Below, piece by piece: positions 1-10,274 of a DNA stretch of 64,000 nt. This DNA comes from Gadus chalcogrammus. Taxonomy: Eukaryota; Chordata; Actinopteri; Gadiformes; Gadidae. The stretch is taken from positions 15,179,657-15,243,656 of the forward strand of contig NC_079413.1 of NCBI RefSeq assembly GCF_026213295.1. Direction: 5' to 3'. Position 1 is the first letter of the stretch, and each line of letters starts with the position of its first letter. Below the pieces are notes generated by a model, which was given only the letters and a program-made list of their open reading frames with translations, had not been told where the DNA came from and did no database searches. Made by a program: the position numbers and the translations under genes.

Positions 1-145
1 TATCATTCATAAAATGTCTCCAAAATAGTGTTGAAGTCCAGTTTTGGGCGTTTTTGGCAGTAATGGGTGTTTTCTAATGCCATTCGGCGATGACGTCACG
101 TTGGGGAGACATGGTGGAAGGTAGCCTCAGCCTAGCACTAGAACT

Positions 146-320
146 ATGGCGTCTAAGAGGTGGCAAGAACCACAAATAAAATGTATGATGGCCCACAGCA
201 GTATCATTTCGAACCTGTCAGACGTGAGAGGGCAAATGGGGAATTGCCGAGAACTGATGGAGGTCAAAGCAAATTGAATGCCTGGTCAGAGGAGAATGAG
301 TGGAGAGTTGCTATCATTTA
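146..320 (+). pseudogene. Possible transposon-derived N-terminal coding fragment (arm 1)
   Basis: An ATG at 146 opens a short reading frame, and the adjacent frame reads like the N-terminus of a dispersed fish transposon-associated protein (a run resembling GPQQYHFEP). No long ORF survives. The resemblance is weak and based on memory of the family, so this is a low-confidence call. The mirror copy is at 43921-44095. Confidence 0.2.
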
Positions 321-980
321 GCAACGCAGCAATGAGCGCTGGAGCTAGTCAATGAACAGCAGTGCATACAATAACGACACTTTTATTTATTTTTACTGTC
401 AGCGAATAGCAGCGAGTGAAAGTCAACGTTTTCTTTATATCTAGCAAATACGACCAGAGAGGTGTACATTGAACACATACACAAAGCACATCATCCAACC
501 CCGCGGGTGCTGACCGACAGCCCACAACAAGCCAAACATCACCACGGCGGGGGTGCTCTCTCTCACTCTTGCACGCCCGTACACAATCACTCCAACTTAT
601 CCAACTCAAAGGCTAAGCTGCTTCACTAAGACCACAACTAACCACAAGGCCTTCATAACCATGCAGTATGCCGAAGCCGGAAAGGACACATGCACAGTCG
701 CACACACTCATCTAATGCAAAACAATCCGTTTTATCATCAACATTCAGTCACTGCAAATATTTAAAGACTAGCCTCTTACCATAAGTTAGTATGGACCCA
801 AAGTATGTGATTGATACAGTCTGGTTTAGCTTTCGCTCGCTATCCGTTTTTAGTATGACTTCTCAACATTACGACTTTCTTGTGTTAGCCGCACATAGCT
901 AATTTGCATACACGCACAGGATTGGCTGGCTCCGCAAGACAAATAATATATATTTGTCTTGCGTAATAAAACTTATGGAA

Positions 981-1064
981 AAAGTGCTATGTGCTAGAGT
1001 GCTTAGTTCTAAAGTGCTATGTGCTAAAGTGCTATGTGCTAAAGTACTATGTGCTAAAGTGCTA
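981..1064 (+). repeat. 15-bp minisatellite (arm 1)
   Basis: Five to six imperfect tandem units of AAAGTGCTATGTGCT. It precedes a LINE-like 3' tail region (to about 1490) that holds a late AATAAA and the short repeat GACTTGACTAGG, which suggests the untranslated 3' end of an old non-LTR element. Confidence 0.75.
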
Positions 1065-1155
1065 ACCTATTTATTGCACATCATTCTATTGCACATTGTT
1101 CATCAGCATAATGGAGGCTGGGACAAATGATAATTTAAGGCGGTTGGATTTGCAT

Positions 1156-1292
<137 letters not shown>

Positions 1293-1489
1293 CATCTATC
1301 AACGCATGTGTCTAGTTTTAATGTGATGTATTTTGTGTATGTCCAGTCAGACTTGTTGTCTCCCTTGTTCTGTGTGGTTTTGTAGGCTATACTGTGTGAG
1401 CCGAATCACCTCAATGAATTCCCGACGATTTGTGTAGTTTGGTAATAATAAAGACTTGACTAGGCTATCTATCTAGACTTGACTAGGCT

Positions 1490-2690
1490 ATTAACCAACA
1501 ATTATTCGCCGAAGGCGAAGTGAATAGTGGGGAATAGCCCCTGAGATGAAGGTTTATTTGTTATAAGCGGACATTTGGCGATGAAAACAATATTGAGTTT
1601 GAGATGTCAATCATGGGATATTGCCCAATATCCCGAGATAGCGAACCAATCAAATTGCACCATCTTAGGAGGTTCACGTGTAGCATATACTAACTATAGA
1701 TAGTATAAATGTATTTATCTATGTATCTGTATAATCTGCTGAACACTCTCTTACTAGTCTCTACTCTCAACGGTCTCAATGTGGCTTGCAATGCATTCTG
1801 GGGGAAATGAGAATCAATAGAAAACCGCTAAAATAGTACCTATTTTTTCGTATTACATTCCGTTTTGTGATAGGCCTACCTAACAACATTAAATACAATA
1901 AATTACAGTTTAAATCTTTATTACCAACAAGCAAATTGCACAAATTCGTTGGAAAATAAACCCTGCAACACAGCCTTTAACCTTCGTTGAAATATTTAAC
2001 AAATAGACAAACTTCAATAACATGAAAGACAATTCGATATCGTTTATACTTTTACAGTTTAATTTCATACCGGCTTCGTATATTTCAAGTTGATCTCTTG
2101 ACTTACGTTGAGGCGAGCTTGAGGACGTTCTAGCAGTGATGCCAGATTGAGCGGTTTTTAGGCTACTTTTAATCACGTTAGGCTGCAAAAATTAGCATTG
2201 GGCGGCTGATTTAAAAATAAATAGTTAACGAGTATTAAGGGGTGGTAGATGGCCAACTGTTCAATCGTAATTAGGGGCGAGGGAGGGCCATCAGACCTGT
2301 CAGTCAATCCTCCGCTCCAGATGTAAGGAGATTTGATTCATGATGTATTAGTCGAGCTGGCGTTGACTGTAGCCTACATAGCTATCCGGTTGATGTTCTT
2401 GAGGTTAATCTTATGCATGACTATTGTGAGGGTTGATTTATTTTAGCCTATGTAGCAAACATACTGTAGCAAGCAGCACGGGAAGGATGAGAAGGGAGCC
2501 CAAGTTTAGCTGTCAGAGTTGCCTTTATTGAACACCACATGACACACCAAAACACACTCAGTAACACTAACCAACCCATAGAGACAAACCCCACACAATG
2601 TATTTGCCCCAAAGGACCTAGGAGGGCGCCTATTGAAAGCCAAGAAAGCCACTAACTGGCCCTAGAATGGCGCGGTAAAAGTGCAAAACC
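1490..2690. other. No gene seen (arm 1; mirror 41547-42750)
   Basis: AT-rich, non-coding. Apart from a small hairpin around 1506-1520 (TTCGCCGAAGGCGAA) I see no ORF above 100 codons and no recognisable element. Confidence 0.6.
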
Positions 2691-2696
2691 GCACGG

Positions 2697-2732
2697 AAAC
2701 CGTACGGAATCCATATGGATTCCGTGCGGTTT
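2697..2732. repeat. 36-nt near-perfect palindrome in a CCGTACGGA-rich block (arm 1)
   Basis: A palindrome centred on CATATG with one non-pairing position, flanked by further CCGTACGGA motifs to about 2761 and by the perfect palindrome AATAGCCGCGGCTATT near 2776-2791. It could be the terminal or subterminal part of a MITE. Mirror at 41505-41540. Confidence 0.8.
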
Positions 2733-3235
2733 GGCAGGAATTCCGTACGGATTCCGTACGGTTTTTGAATGACGAATAGCCGCGGCTATTAGTTATTCAC
2801 TCCAGCTTTTAGTTATTCACTCCGGCTATTAGGTATGCAGAAGGAGCCCCTCCCTCTTCTTTGCTTGACCACTAAGTTTGAAGGCTGTCTAACCAATCAG
2901 TGAAGAGAAATACCAGACTAAGGTAACGCATTGTCGAGAGCTGCAGTGCCTCCATGTTTCGCCGTAACATAAAGCTGTGTTGTCTTTACTAGTTTCACTA
3001 CAATGTAATGACCACCACTAGCTAGTGGAAAATACATTTGTGTCTATTACAGTGATATATTTGTATATGTTAGGCTATATATTGAGATGGCAGTGTGCGA
3101 AATACCTGTCAATATTCGGGGATGTCCTCATCCCCAGATTGTTCTCGATATGCAGTAGCCAGCTAGGCCATAACATTACAATATTTCATGGATGCAAGCA
3201 AGCCAAGACAATCAATCTATATCTATAGCCTACAT

Positions 3236-3319
3236 CGTACCTTAACGCGCCTGTGGCTGCGCTGGATTTAGGAGTCCGAGGTAGGAAACCCAAACGCCTC
3301 CGTGTTTGGGTGCATGATA
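3236..3319 (+). repeat. About 85-bp direct repeat, copy A (arm 1)
   Basis: Shares CGCGCCTGTGGCTGCGCTGG and the following 60 bases with 4313-4397, with only a few differences. Copies A and B lie in direct orientation about 1 kb apart. The 990 bases between them are non-coding. Mirror at 40918-41001. Confidence 0.85.
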
Positions 3320-4312
3320 CATTTGTTTGTTTAATTATAAATTTGATTTTCTATTAAAATCCATTAATGATGTTTTTTTAATTAACATAACTAATGTTCT
3401 AATATTTTTTCAGGGCCCCTGTCACTCAAGGACCCTCAGAATTGTCCTAACTTTTCGCCCCCTAATGGCGCCTCTGACCTTTTGTGTAATAAAAGCTGGT
3501 TAAAATACATGAAAAAGTACTATTATTACTATATTATTTCATAATGATAATATGTAATGATTTTTCACTGCCGCATTGAAAATGTCCCCGATTTTCATTT
3601 CAGAAATCTGGTCGCCCCAAACGTTGCCCCCGGAACTACCCTTCATACCTCCGTCTGGTTTCAGCGTTGTTATGGATGTTACACAATAAATCCTCTAGAG
3701 GGCAGTGACTGTCGTTTCACAAATTAACGGCATCGACAATCGCAAACATGACATCTGTAGAGATGATTTTGCTTTGCGTCATCCGAAATTGGCAAAAAAA
3801 AGTGCAAAAAGTGTGCGGTGGCATGTGACACCCCTCACCAACCCGCAGATTATCTCCTCAAAATGTTGTTAAATGACCAGTTACAACTCATTGCCAAAGC
3901 AGGGGAACAATAACAATAAAATAAAAATGTCAGGTATATAGTATAATATAAGTACAAAACGTCAAATACTATATATATAGGCTATATATATGTATCAGAT
4001 ATTATAGTACTCTATTTTATCTATTTTCGCGAATGCTCTGACTTTTGACTCTATACTGCCGCCTCGATTTCTGGTGGCATTGCTCCGGTTCTCCCGGAGC
4101 ACTCCGGATTCGTAAACTCAGAGGCGACGGACCCATTTACGGACGAAACACCTCCGGGACCGGACGAAACTGTCCGTATCCGTATTTACCGTAGGGTGTG
4201 AATGGGCCTTAACGCCCCTAACGCAACGCTTCAACGCTTGTAACGCGCCTAGACCAATGGTTCCCTATGCAAAAATGCAGTTTTTCAACGCCCCTAACGC
4301 GGTTGGTGTGGC

Positions 4313-4397
4313 CGTACCTTAAACGCGCCTGTGGCTGCGCTGGATTTAGGAGTCCGAGGTAGGAAATCCAAACGCCGCCGTGTTTGGGTGCATGATA
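4313..4397 (+). repeat. About 85-bp direct repeat, copy B (arm 1)
   Basis: Second copy of the 3236-3319 repeat. It follows a block rich in AACGCCCCTAACGC motifs (4209-4310). Mirror at 39840-39924. Confidence 0.85.
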
Positions 4398-6289
4398 GAG
4401 CTTAGATCGGGTTAGATTAAATAATCTCGGATATAATAACAATAATCGGGTTAAATAACTTCACATGGTGTGTCTGGTGTGTTTCCAGCATTCGTAGTGT
4501 TGATCAGCAGATATAGTCCGCCAAGACGTTGAGGTTGCTTAGCAACCAGAGACGCTGTCCATGCAATTGAATGGAGCGTTCCCTCTTCGTCATGACTATC
4601 AAACCAAACATCCTTCACATTCACCGAGCGAACATTTTGAAAGTAAAATGCACATTTCTCGCTAAATTTTTTTTAAATAAACGCATTTAATGGCGTAACT
4701 ATGTTACTATTTCGAACCAGAATAAAGAAAGATGTCGGCCGTATGCTTCTGTGCAAGCGTCACTACTTTCTGCCAGTGACGTCTGACTATCCACCATCCG
4801 TTCTACTTATGCGCACCGAATGAAGGATTAGCCAGCTCTGATCTGAAAACTGGATCCACAAAAGACTGAACCATAGAAAAAATAGAGAGAGGGGTCCATA
4901 TAAATGTAAAATACAGATTATCTAGCCAAAATATGAGAGAACACACACAAGTTTGTTTCTTGGAACTGAACTCTTCCTAAAGTAATCCTTTTAAATGTAT
5001 TCAACGAAGGATTTAAGTTTCTAAATCAAATGATGACATTAATAGAGCTCGAAGCCTGAATAAATAAAGAAGTCCAATGGCAAAGGCAAGGGATCATACA
5101 GTGGCGGATAAGTCTCAGAAAAGCTGAGAACAGCTCTGCTCCCCAGTAAAACTGGGTTAGCCAAATGGTAGTGGTCACCATTGATGGAACTCGTCGTCAA
5201 TGAGGGACGTATCCGTTCCTTATCAGAGCCAGTGATCCTCGACTCCCTCGGTCAGGAAAGGGCACACCCAACAAAGGGCAATTAGAGATTATTATTTTTT
5301 ATTACAATGAAGTCTGCATTATTTATATCGTCCATAACTACTTTCGTATTTTGATAAATTAATAGCGCACATTAAGGACAATTCAAAGACATAAACCTTT
5401 AGGCAATACCTTTCCATATTTAACAGTCTAACGAATCAAACTGAGTATTGTTTTAGTGTTACCATAAAGTGTAGGCAAAATCAACATTATTTTCAATATG
5501 ATTAAAATTCAAACTTAATCAATCGACAATTCAATCATAGCATCAATAACATATCTCATCTAAATTACTTACCCTACAAACGGAGTAAAGTGCATCAAGT
5601 AGACCTAACCGTCAGGTTCATTCGGGCGAGTTGGTCCTATTGAGACACAGACAGGGGAGTGGCGACCTAGGCTATCATATAACAACATTGAGGATTTTCA
5701 TTGTCCTCTTTATTTGCATTTAATATCTTTTGAAGGGTTAGGCTCTTGGATTTTAGGACAGACTTTTGTGAATCGGATGGGTGGAACCCAGTCTCATCAA
5801 TATGCGTACAGATAGAAAAATAGGTGGGGCTGTAGGTGCCAGAAGCTTTCGGTAACTATCCCAATAAAAGAACCCAAATCAAAAGATACCATTGTTTTAG
5901 GGATAAACAATAATTATTTAATTGCCCTTTAAAAACAACAGTTTGACAGATAATGACAATGATATGAGATGAATAATAGTGAATACTATTAATACAAAAT
6001 TCAAGTTCTTGAGAGACATTTACAAGTGGATGATTAAAAATAACTATATACAAAGAAAAACTGTGTCATAGGAAGATAAAATGTAACAATTGGATTAAAT
6101 ATATTAGTGAATACTCTCAGTACCTAATTACAATATCATTGTATATTATTGTAATATCTACAGGTGGATGATTAAAGTTAACTATACACAGAAAAACTGG
6201 TATAGGAACATAAAATGTACCAATTGGAGTCTAATCAGCATTTATGTCTCACTCCCTTGAAACCTGGGGACTGTGTGTAAATACCGAGT
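4398..6289. other. No gene seen (arm 1; mirror 37948-39839)
   Basis: Mostly AT-rich unique-looking DNA. A stretch at about 5100-5280 has successive short inverted repeats (TCTCAG/CTGAGA, CCCCAGT/ACTGGG and the palindromic GTGGTCACC), suggesting a structured transcript or the leader of an unknown element. No coding frame is convincing. Confidence 0.5.
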
Positions 6290-6566
6290 TGTATGAGTGA
6301 GTGAGTGAGTATATGTGTGAGTGTGTTTGTGAGTGAGTGAGTGTGTTTGTTTGTTTATTTGTGAGAGTGAGTGAGAGAGTGTGTGAGTGAGTGTGTTTGT
6401 GAGTGAGTGAGGGAGTTTGAGAGTGTGTGAGTGAGTTTGTGAGTGAGTGAGTGAGTGAGTGAGTGAGTGAGTGAGTGAGTGAGTGAGTGAGTGAGTTTGA
6501 AAGTGTGTGAGTGAGTGAATTTGAGAGTGTGTGTGAGTTAGTTTCAGAGTACGTGTGTGAGGGAGT
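6290..6566 (+). repeat. (GAGT)n-rich microsatellite (arm 1)
   Basis: Interrupted GAGT/GTGT repeats with a pure (GAGT)n core near 6437-6495. The arm-2 mirror (about 37667-37947) is one unit longer. Confidence 0.95.
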
Positions 6567-6574
6567 GAGTGCTC

Positions 6575-7469
6575 TTATTTGTACATGAACTTTGCTCTTC
6601 TGTCTTTCTGAGTGGCAAACTTCTCAATGACTTTGGTGTTAAAGTCAGGAATGTTCTGTATCAGGTTTTTCTCCATGGAGAGCATAGCCACTGCGTTCAG
6701 GCGGTCTTGTGCCATGGTGTTCCTAAGGAATGTTTTTATCCTCTTTATCCTCTTTCTGTGGTAATCGGTGTGGTGATGAGAATCTTTAAAAGACTTACAG
6801 TCTCGCTGAATGTGTCCTAAAGGTTGTTTTCCATGAAAACCTGGAAGAGAGCCAGTGCGCCACTGCAAGCCTTGAACTCTTCATTTTCATAGACCAGGGA
6901 CAATTCTGTCTTCAGTTTGGCCTTGTCCAGTGTGGGGTAGGCTTCCACAGCGGTTTCCAGCGCTGAATCTGGGAACTTTACTCTGTGTTGGGGGAACAAG
7001 TCTCCTTGCAGCAGAGTGGCACTGATGAGGTGCTTGGTGAAAGAGAACCTCTCCTTGGCATGACTCGTATCACATACCTATGAAATGATACATCATTTTA
7101 CAAAAGCTCACTACACATAATAAACAGTAGAATTAAATGTTCATATATCACCATGTAAATATCATTAGTATCTCACAAGGACAAGGACAGCTTATTGTTA
7201 AATATCATAAATATGAAATAACTACATCTAAACATTTGCTTTTTTCAGTAGCTGTATGGTGAATAGTTCAAAATATTTAAATGCATAGGCCAACTGTTTT
7301 ATACAGGAATTTAAGACAAACAAAGATACCAAAAGTAAAACACCTCATGTCCTGTATATAGAACAATGTTACAGCTTACCTCTGTAGCTAACCGGTGCTG
7401 CTCCTCTTGGCCTAGGGCCTTCCGTTTCTTGGTGAATGGCTGCTGCACAGATAGAGGAACGGAGTCCCT
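6575..7469 (-). pseudogene. hAT/ZMYM1-like C-terminal relic (arm 1)
   Basis: On the minus strand, exon-like blocks at 7380-7469 and 6575-7077 are joined by an intron with GT and AG ends (donor GTAAGC). The first block encodes DSVPLSVQQPFTKKRK. The second encodes DTSHAKERFSFTKHLISATL, then FPDSALETAVEAYP, then LRNTMAQDRLNAVAMLSMEK. This order matches the hAT C-terminal dimerisation region of ZMYM1-like and related domesticated or transposon hAT proteins. A TAG replaces a sense codon after MENNL, and a frameshift plus stops remove the segment before RIKTFLRNT. No N-terminal half lies next to it. It is oriented opposite to the other hAT relic at 8557-18445, so it is probably a separate copy. Confidence 0.8.
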
Positions 7470-7917
7470 GATACAAAACAGATGATTCATAAGTCGCTGT
7501 GCACAATAACAGTTTCAGAAACCTGCTGGAGATATAAAATTAGTCCAGCTCTGTGTATTGTCACTGCATTAATACATTTTTACTAGCTCATCCCAACTGG
7601 ATGTCTTTAAAATTTTGAAAAATGGTTTGGTTATCAAAATTATGAGTTATTCTACTGTGTTCTGACATGTAATTAATGTTTGTTCTTTTCATAGACATTT
7701 TATCAGTCAATGTGAAAATACCTGATAGCTAGAAATAGGAGGAAATAGAATAGAAGAAATGGAGTACCGCTTGATTTGAACTGCTAATTTATTTAATTTA
7801 ACTGTCAGCCACCCCTTGCTCACCGTCATTTTATATATCCACTATATGATATGATATTTATCCACAATGCCGTATACAGCCATGTGTTTGTGTTTTTTTG
7901 TGTATGTGTATGTATGT
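7470..7917. other. No gene seen (arm 1; mirror 36316-36763)
   Basis: AT-rich sequence between the hAT relic and an AT microsatellite. No feature recognised. Confidence 0.5.
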
Positions 7918-7932
7918 GTAGGTATATATATA

Positions 7933-8009
<77 letters not shown>

Positions 8010-8104
8010 ATATATATATATATATGTATGTGTGTGTATATATATATATGTATGTGTGTATATGTATATGTGTGTTTATGTTTATGTGTATATATATATA
8101 TGTT
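7918..8104 (+). repeat. (TA)n/(TATG)n compound microsatellite (arm 1)
   Basis: Long alternating TA and TATG/TGTG tracts. The arm-2 copy (36121-36315) is the main place where arm lengths differ, with arm 2 about 8 bp longer across this region. Tyr/Ile/Cys/Val-only ORFs here are translations of the repeat. Confidence 0.97.
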
Positions 8105-8424
8105 TATTTATGTTTAGATTTATTTATTTATTTATATATATTAATTTATTTATATTTATATTTATCCTCTATACAGTTCTCTACATTTATCTTATTTTAT
8201 TTTACTTGAATCCTTTTTTACTTCTATTATTCTATATTAGCTAAGAGTTTATAGTTTACTGTTTACTGTTTTGTTTACTTTTTATAGTTAGTTAGTTAAG
8301 AGTTTATTGTTTATCTTATATTATTATTATTGTCTACTGTTTACTTTTTTGTTTTACTTTTTATAGTTATCTAAGAGTTTATTGTTTATCTTATATTGTA
8401 TATAATTTAATATTGTGTTGTGTT

Positions 8425-8513
8425 TCTTTCTGTAAACTACTGGACAATCAATTTCCTTGAGGGAGTCATCCCAAAAGGATCAATAAAGTCTAATCTAATC
8501 TAATCTAAACTCT
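8425..8513 (+). mobile_element. 3' end of a Rex1/L2-type LINE (arm 1)
   Basis: TTCCTTGAGGGAGTCATCCC followed by a late AATAAAG and (TCTAA)n is the kind of 3' terminus made by fish CR1/L2/Rex1-group LINEs, which end in short tandem repeats rather than poly(A). Only the tail is left; the upstream AT-rich stretch may be its 3' UTR. Mirror at 35712-35800. Confidence 0.65.
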
Positions 8514-9170
8514 AATCTATTTTGTATGCTGTTGGTGAACCTCTGAAAGACTCCTGCAGTGGCGGCTGGCCAATAGGGGGCGCTAGGGCGCCGCCCCACC
8601 TGATTGAAAGTGATTTTTTTAAATTAATTTAAATTATTATTTTTTTCCAAAATAATAATTTAAAATAAATAAGTACTGCTTATTCTACAAATAAATGTGT
8701 TTTGAATTATCAAGAGTGAGCCATATATATGATATAAACTATAAACCATTAGCTAGGGGGTAATTTGTGTCCATGGTCATTTCTCCTCCCTCCTGGGGCG
8801 CTGGGAAAGTCGCTCCAGCACTGCAGCAGCTCAGCCAATGGTAGGCTGTTGCTGAGACAAAAAAACACATAGCAACGGGTAAATTAGCCAATGAGCGTCA
8901 TCAAATTTGATAAGCTTGGGGCGCTAAAAATATCGCCCAAAGCTTTAAGTATCCTAGCAACCAGAAATAAGTGTGGGAAATCGAGATGGCGGCGTCAAGT
9001 AGACAAGAACACACAGGGCTTCAGCTACCCATCAATTCTGTAAAATCTCTCTTGCCAAACCCCTTCGAAAGGAGAACTTTAGGGGAAAAGCAGAGAAGCC
9101 CGGCCTGAATTTAACACAGCAGACACAGGAGAAAGGTAAAACGTACCAGAGGAGCTTCTCTCTTAAATGG

Positions 9171-9200
9171 TATGACAGGAAGGCTTGGCTTCCTGTCATA
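9171..9200. repeat. Perfect 12-bp hairpin, 6-nt loop (arm 1)
   Basis: TATGACAGGAAG (9171-9182) pairs perfectly with 9189-9200 across GCTTGG. It falls inside the hAT zinc-finger coding region, at the codons for YDRKAW. Mirror at 35025-35054. Confidence 0.9.
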
Positions 9201-9209
9201 GAATACTGC

Positions 9210-9249
9210 AGAATACTGCTTCCCGTCATACCACGGGAAGCAGTATTCT
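9210..9249. repeat. Perfect 17-bp hairpin, 6-nt loop (arm 1)
   Basis: AGAATACTGCTTCCCGT (9210-9226) pairs perfectly with 9233-9249 across CATACC, ten bases after the preceding hairpin. It inserts extra codons before FCFPCLLF. It looks like a fold-back copy of adjacent sequence. Mirror at 34976-35015. Confidence 0.9.
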
Positions 9250-9699
9250 GCTTCCCGTGTTTACTTTTTAAAATGCCGGGGACAGATACTACGTGGACTG
9301 TAACAGGAGTTAGAGACCTAAAACATTTATCCGAGTGCATTAAAAAACATGAATGCTCGAAGGTGCACATGAACAACGCCGTCAAGCTAGCTATGCTGGG
9401 AAGGATTAGCATAGCTGCACAGCTGGATGAAGGACACAGGATTGCGGTGAGGAAACATAACGAAGAGGTGGATAAGAACAGACATGGCATTGCGGGGCCA
9501 CGATGAAACGGCATCCTCCAACAACCCTGGCATTTTTCGGGGATTAGTCGATCTTGTGGCGTCACTGGACGGTGTGTTAGAGGAGCACCTGAAGACCGCT
9601 ACTGTCTTTAAAGGCACCTCAAAGACAGTTCAAAACAAACTTTTGGACTGCATGCTGTCGGTTCTTCGAGACTGCATTCTGGAGGATGTAAAAAGGGCA

Positions 9700-9708
9700 G
9701 ATTATCTG
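9700..9708 (+). repeat. 9-bp target-site duplication, left copy (arm 1)
   Basis: GATTATCTG here and at 16817-16825, both read in the same codon phase (Asp-Tyr-Leu). Collapsing the two copies makes the hAT frame continuous (VKRADYL then AIQADETTD), which is strong evidence that 9709-16816 was inserted here. Mirror copies at 34517-34525 and 27398-27406. Confidence 0.85.
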
Positions 9709-9730
9709 AGGGTCTAAGGGTCCCGAGGGT

Positions 9731-9754
9731 CTAACCCTAACCCTAACCCTAACC
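9731..9754 (+). repeat. Interstitial telomere-like array (arm 1)
   Basis: Four copies of CTAACC, i.e. the vertebrate telomere motif TTAGGG on the other strand, 23 bp inside the left edge of the 7.1-kb insertion. Too short to be a telomere. It could be end-repair filler or the end of a mobile element. Mirror at 34471-34494. Confidence 0.9.
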
Positions 9755-10274
9755 GCCCATCAGGCGTCCCCGTCATGACACAAAAATGTCCATCAGGCGT
9801 TCCTGTAGCGTTTCAATCACGAAGAGGTGAGTTTCGCAGGGCATACTGGGTATGCTACCCTTCCTTTATTGGCGGTTTTACCTCGTAGTATGTTTCCAGA
9901 AAAACGAAAGGGTAATGATGAGAGATTATGTCAGTAAGTATGATATTGTTTATTTGACAACATTGGCTGTGAAGTATTCTCATTTAAATCACTGATTTAG
10001 CTGTGGTATCGTTGTATCCGAATTCGAATCCGACATAAATACTCGTGACAAGCATGGTTCGGTAGCAGCAAATGCTATGCTATCTCGGGTTCGTGCGCGT
10101 GCGCGAAAGCTGCAGGCTGCCGGTTACGTTGCTCCAGCCTTTGAGTTCGCTTTTTTTTTAACTTTCTTAACTTTTATTACTTTTGTTCATTCTTGTTTGT
10201 TTCACTTCTAACCCGGTGGAGTCCTACCCTCTCTAAAGAGGCTGCTTTTGAGGGTTTTAGTGCTTTTTTAGTGA
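9755..10274 (+). other. Probable 5' UTR/promoter region of the Rex1-like LINE (arm 1; mirror 33952-34470)
   Basis: Non-coding. It contains two near-copies of CCATCAGGCGT (about 9757 and 9789), a CG-rich patch (GTGCGCGTGCGCG near 10093) and a poly-T run, then leads straight into the LINE ORF. Where the LINE begins is not visible. Confidence 0.4.

Larger units (their letters stand above)
8986..9708 (+). pseudogene. hAT/ZMYM1-like protein, N-terminal part (arm 1)
   Basis: The ATG at 8986 gives MAASSRQEHTGLQ and then VKSLLPNPFERR. A frameshift follows near 9090, after which the frame reads QRSFSLKWYDRKAWL, then FCFPCLLFK (TTF-type zinc-finger signature), then LKHLSECIKKHECSKVHMNN, and in a further shifted frame RGHDETASSNNPGIFRGLVD and LKTATVFKGTSKTVQNKLLD. 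This order is that of the N-terminal half of ZMYM1-like hAT-derived proteins. The normal spacing between KAWL and FCFPCLLF is enlarged by a hairpin-forming segment (9171-9249). The frame ends in the 9-bp direct repeat GATTATCTG (9700-9708), where foreign sequence starts; it resumes in phase at 16817. At least two frameshifts make it non-functional. Confidence 0.8.

Noticed and set aside
7851..8244. Long Tyr/Ile/Cys/Val ORFs on the plus strand
   Set aside because: They are translations of (TA)n/(TATG)n repeats and have no codon diversity; the same applies to 13329-13740, 30455-30897 and 35981-36382.
9731..9754. Chromosome end
   Set aside because: Only four telomere units, with kilobases of sequence on both sides.
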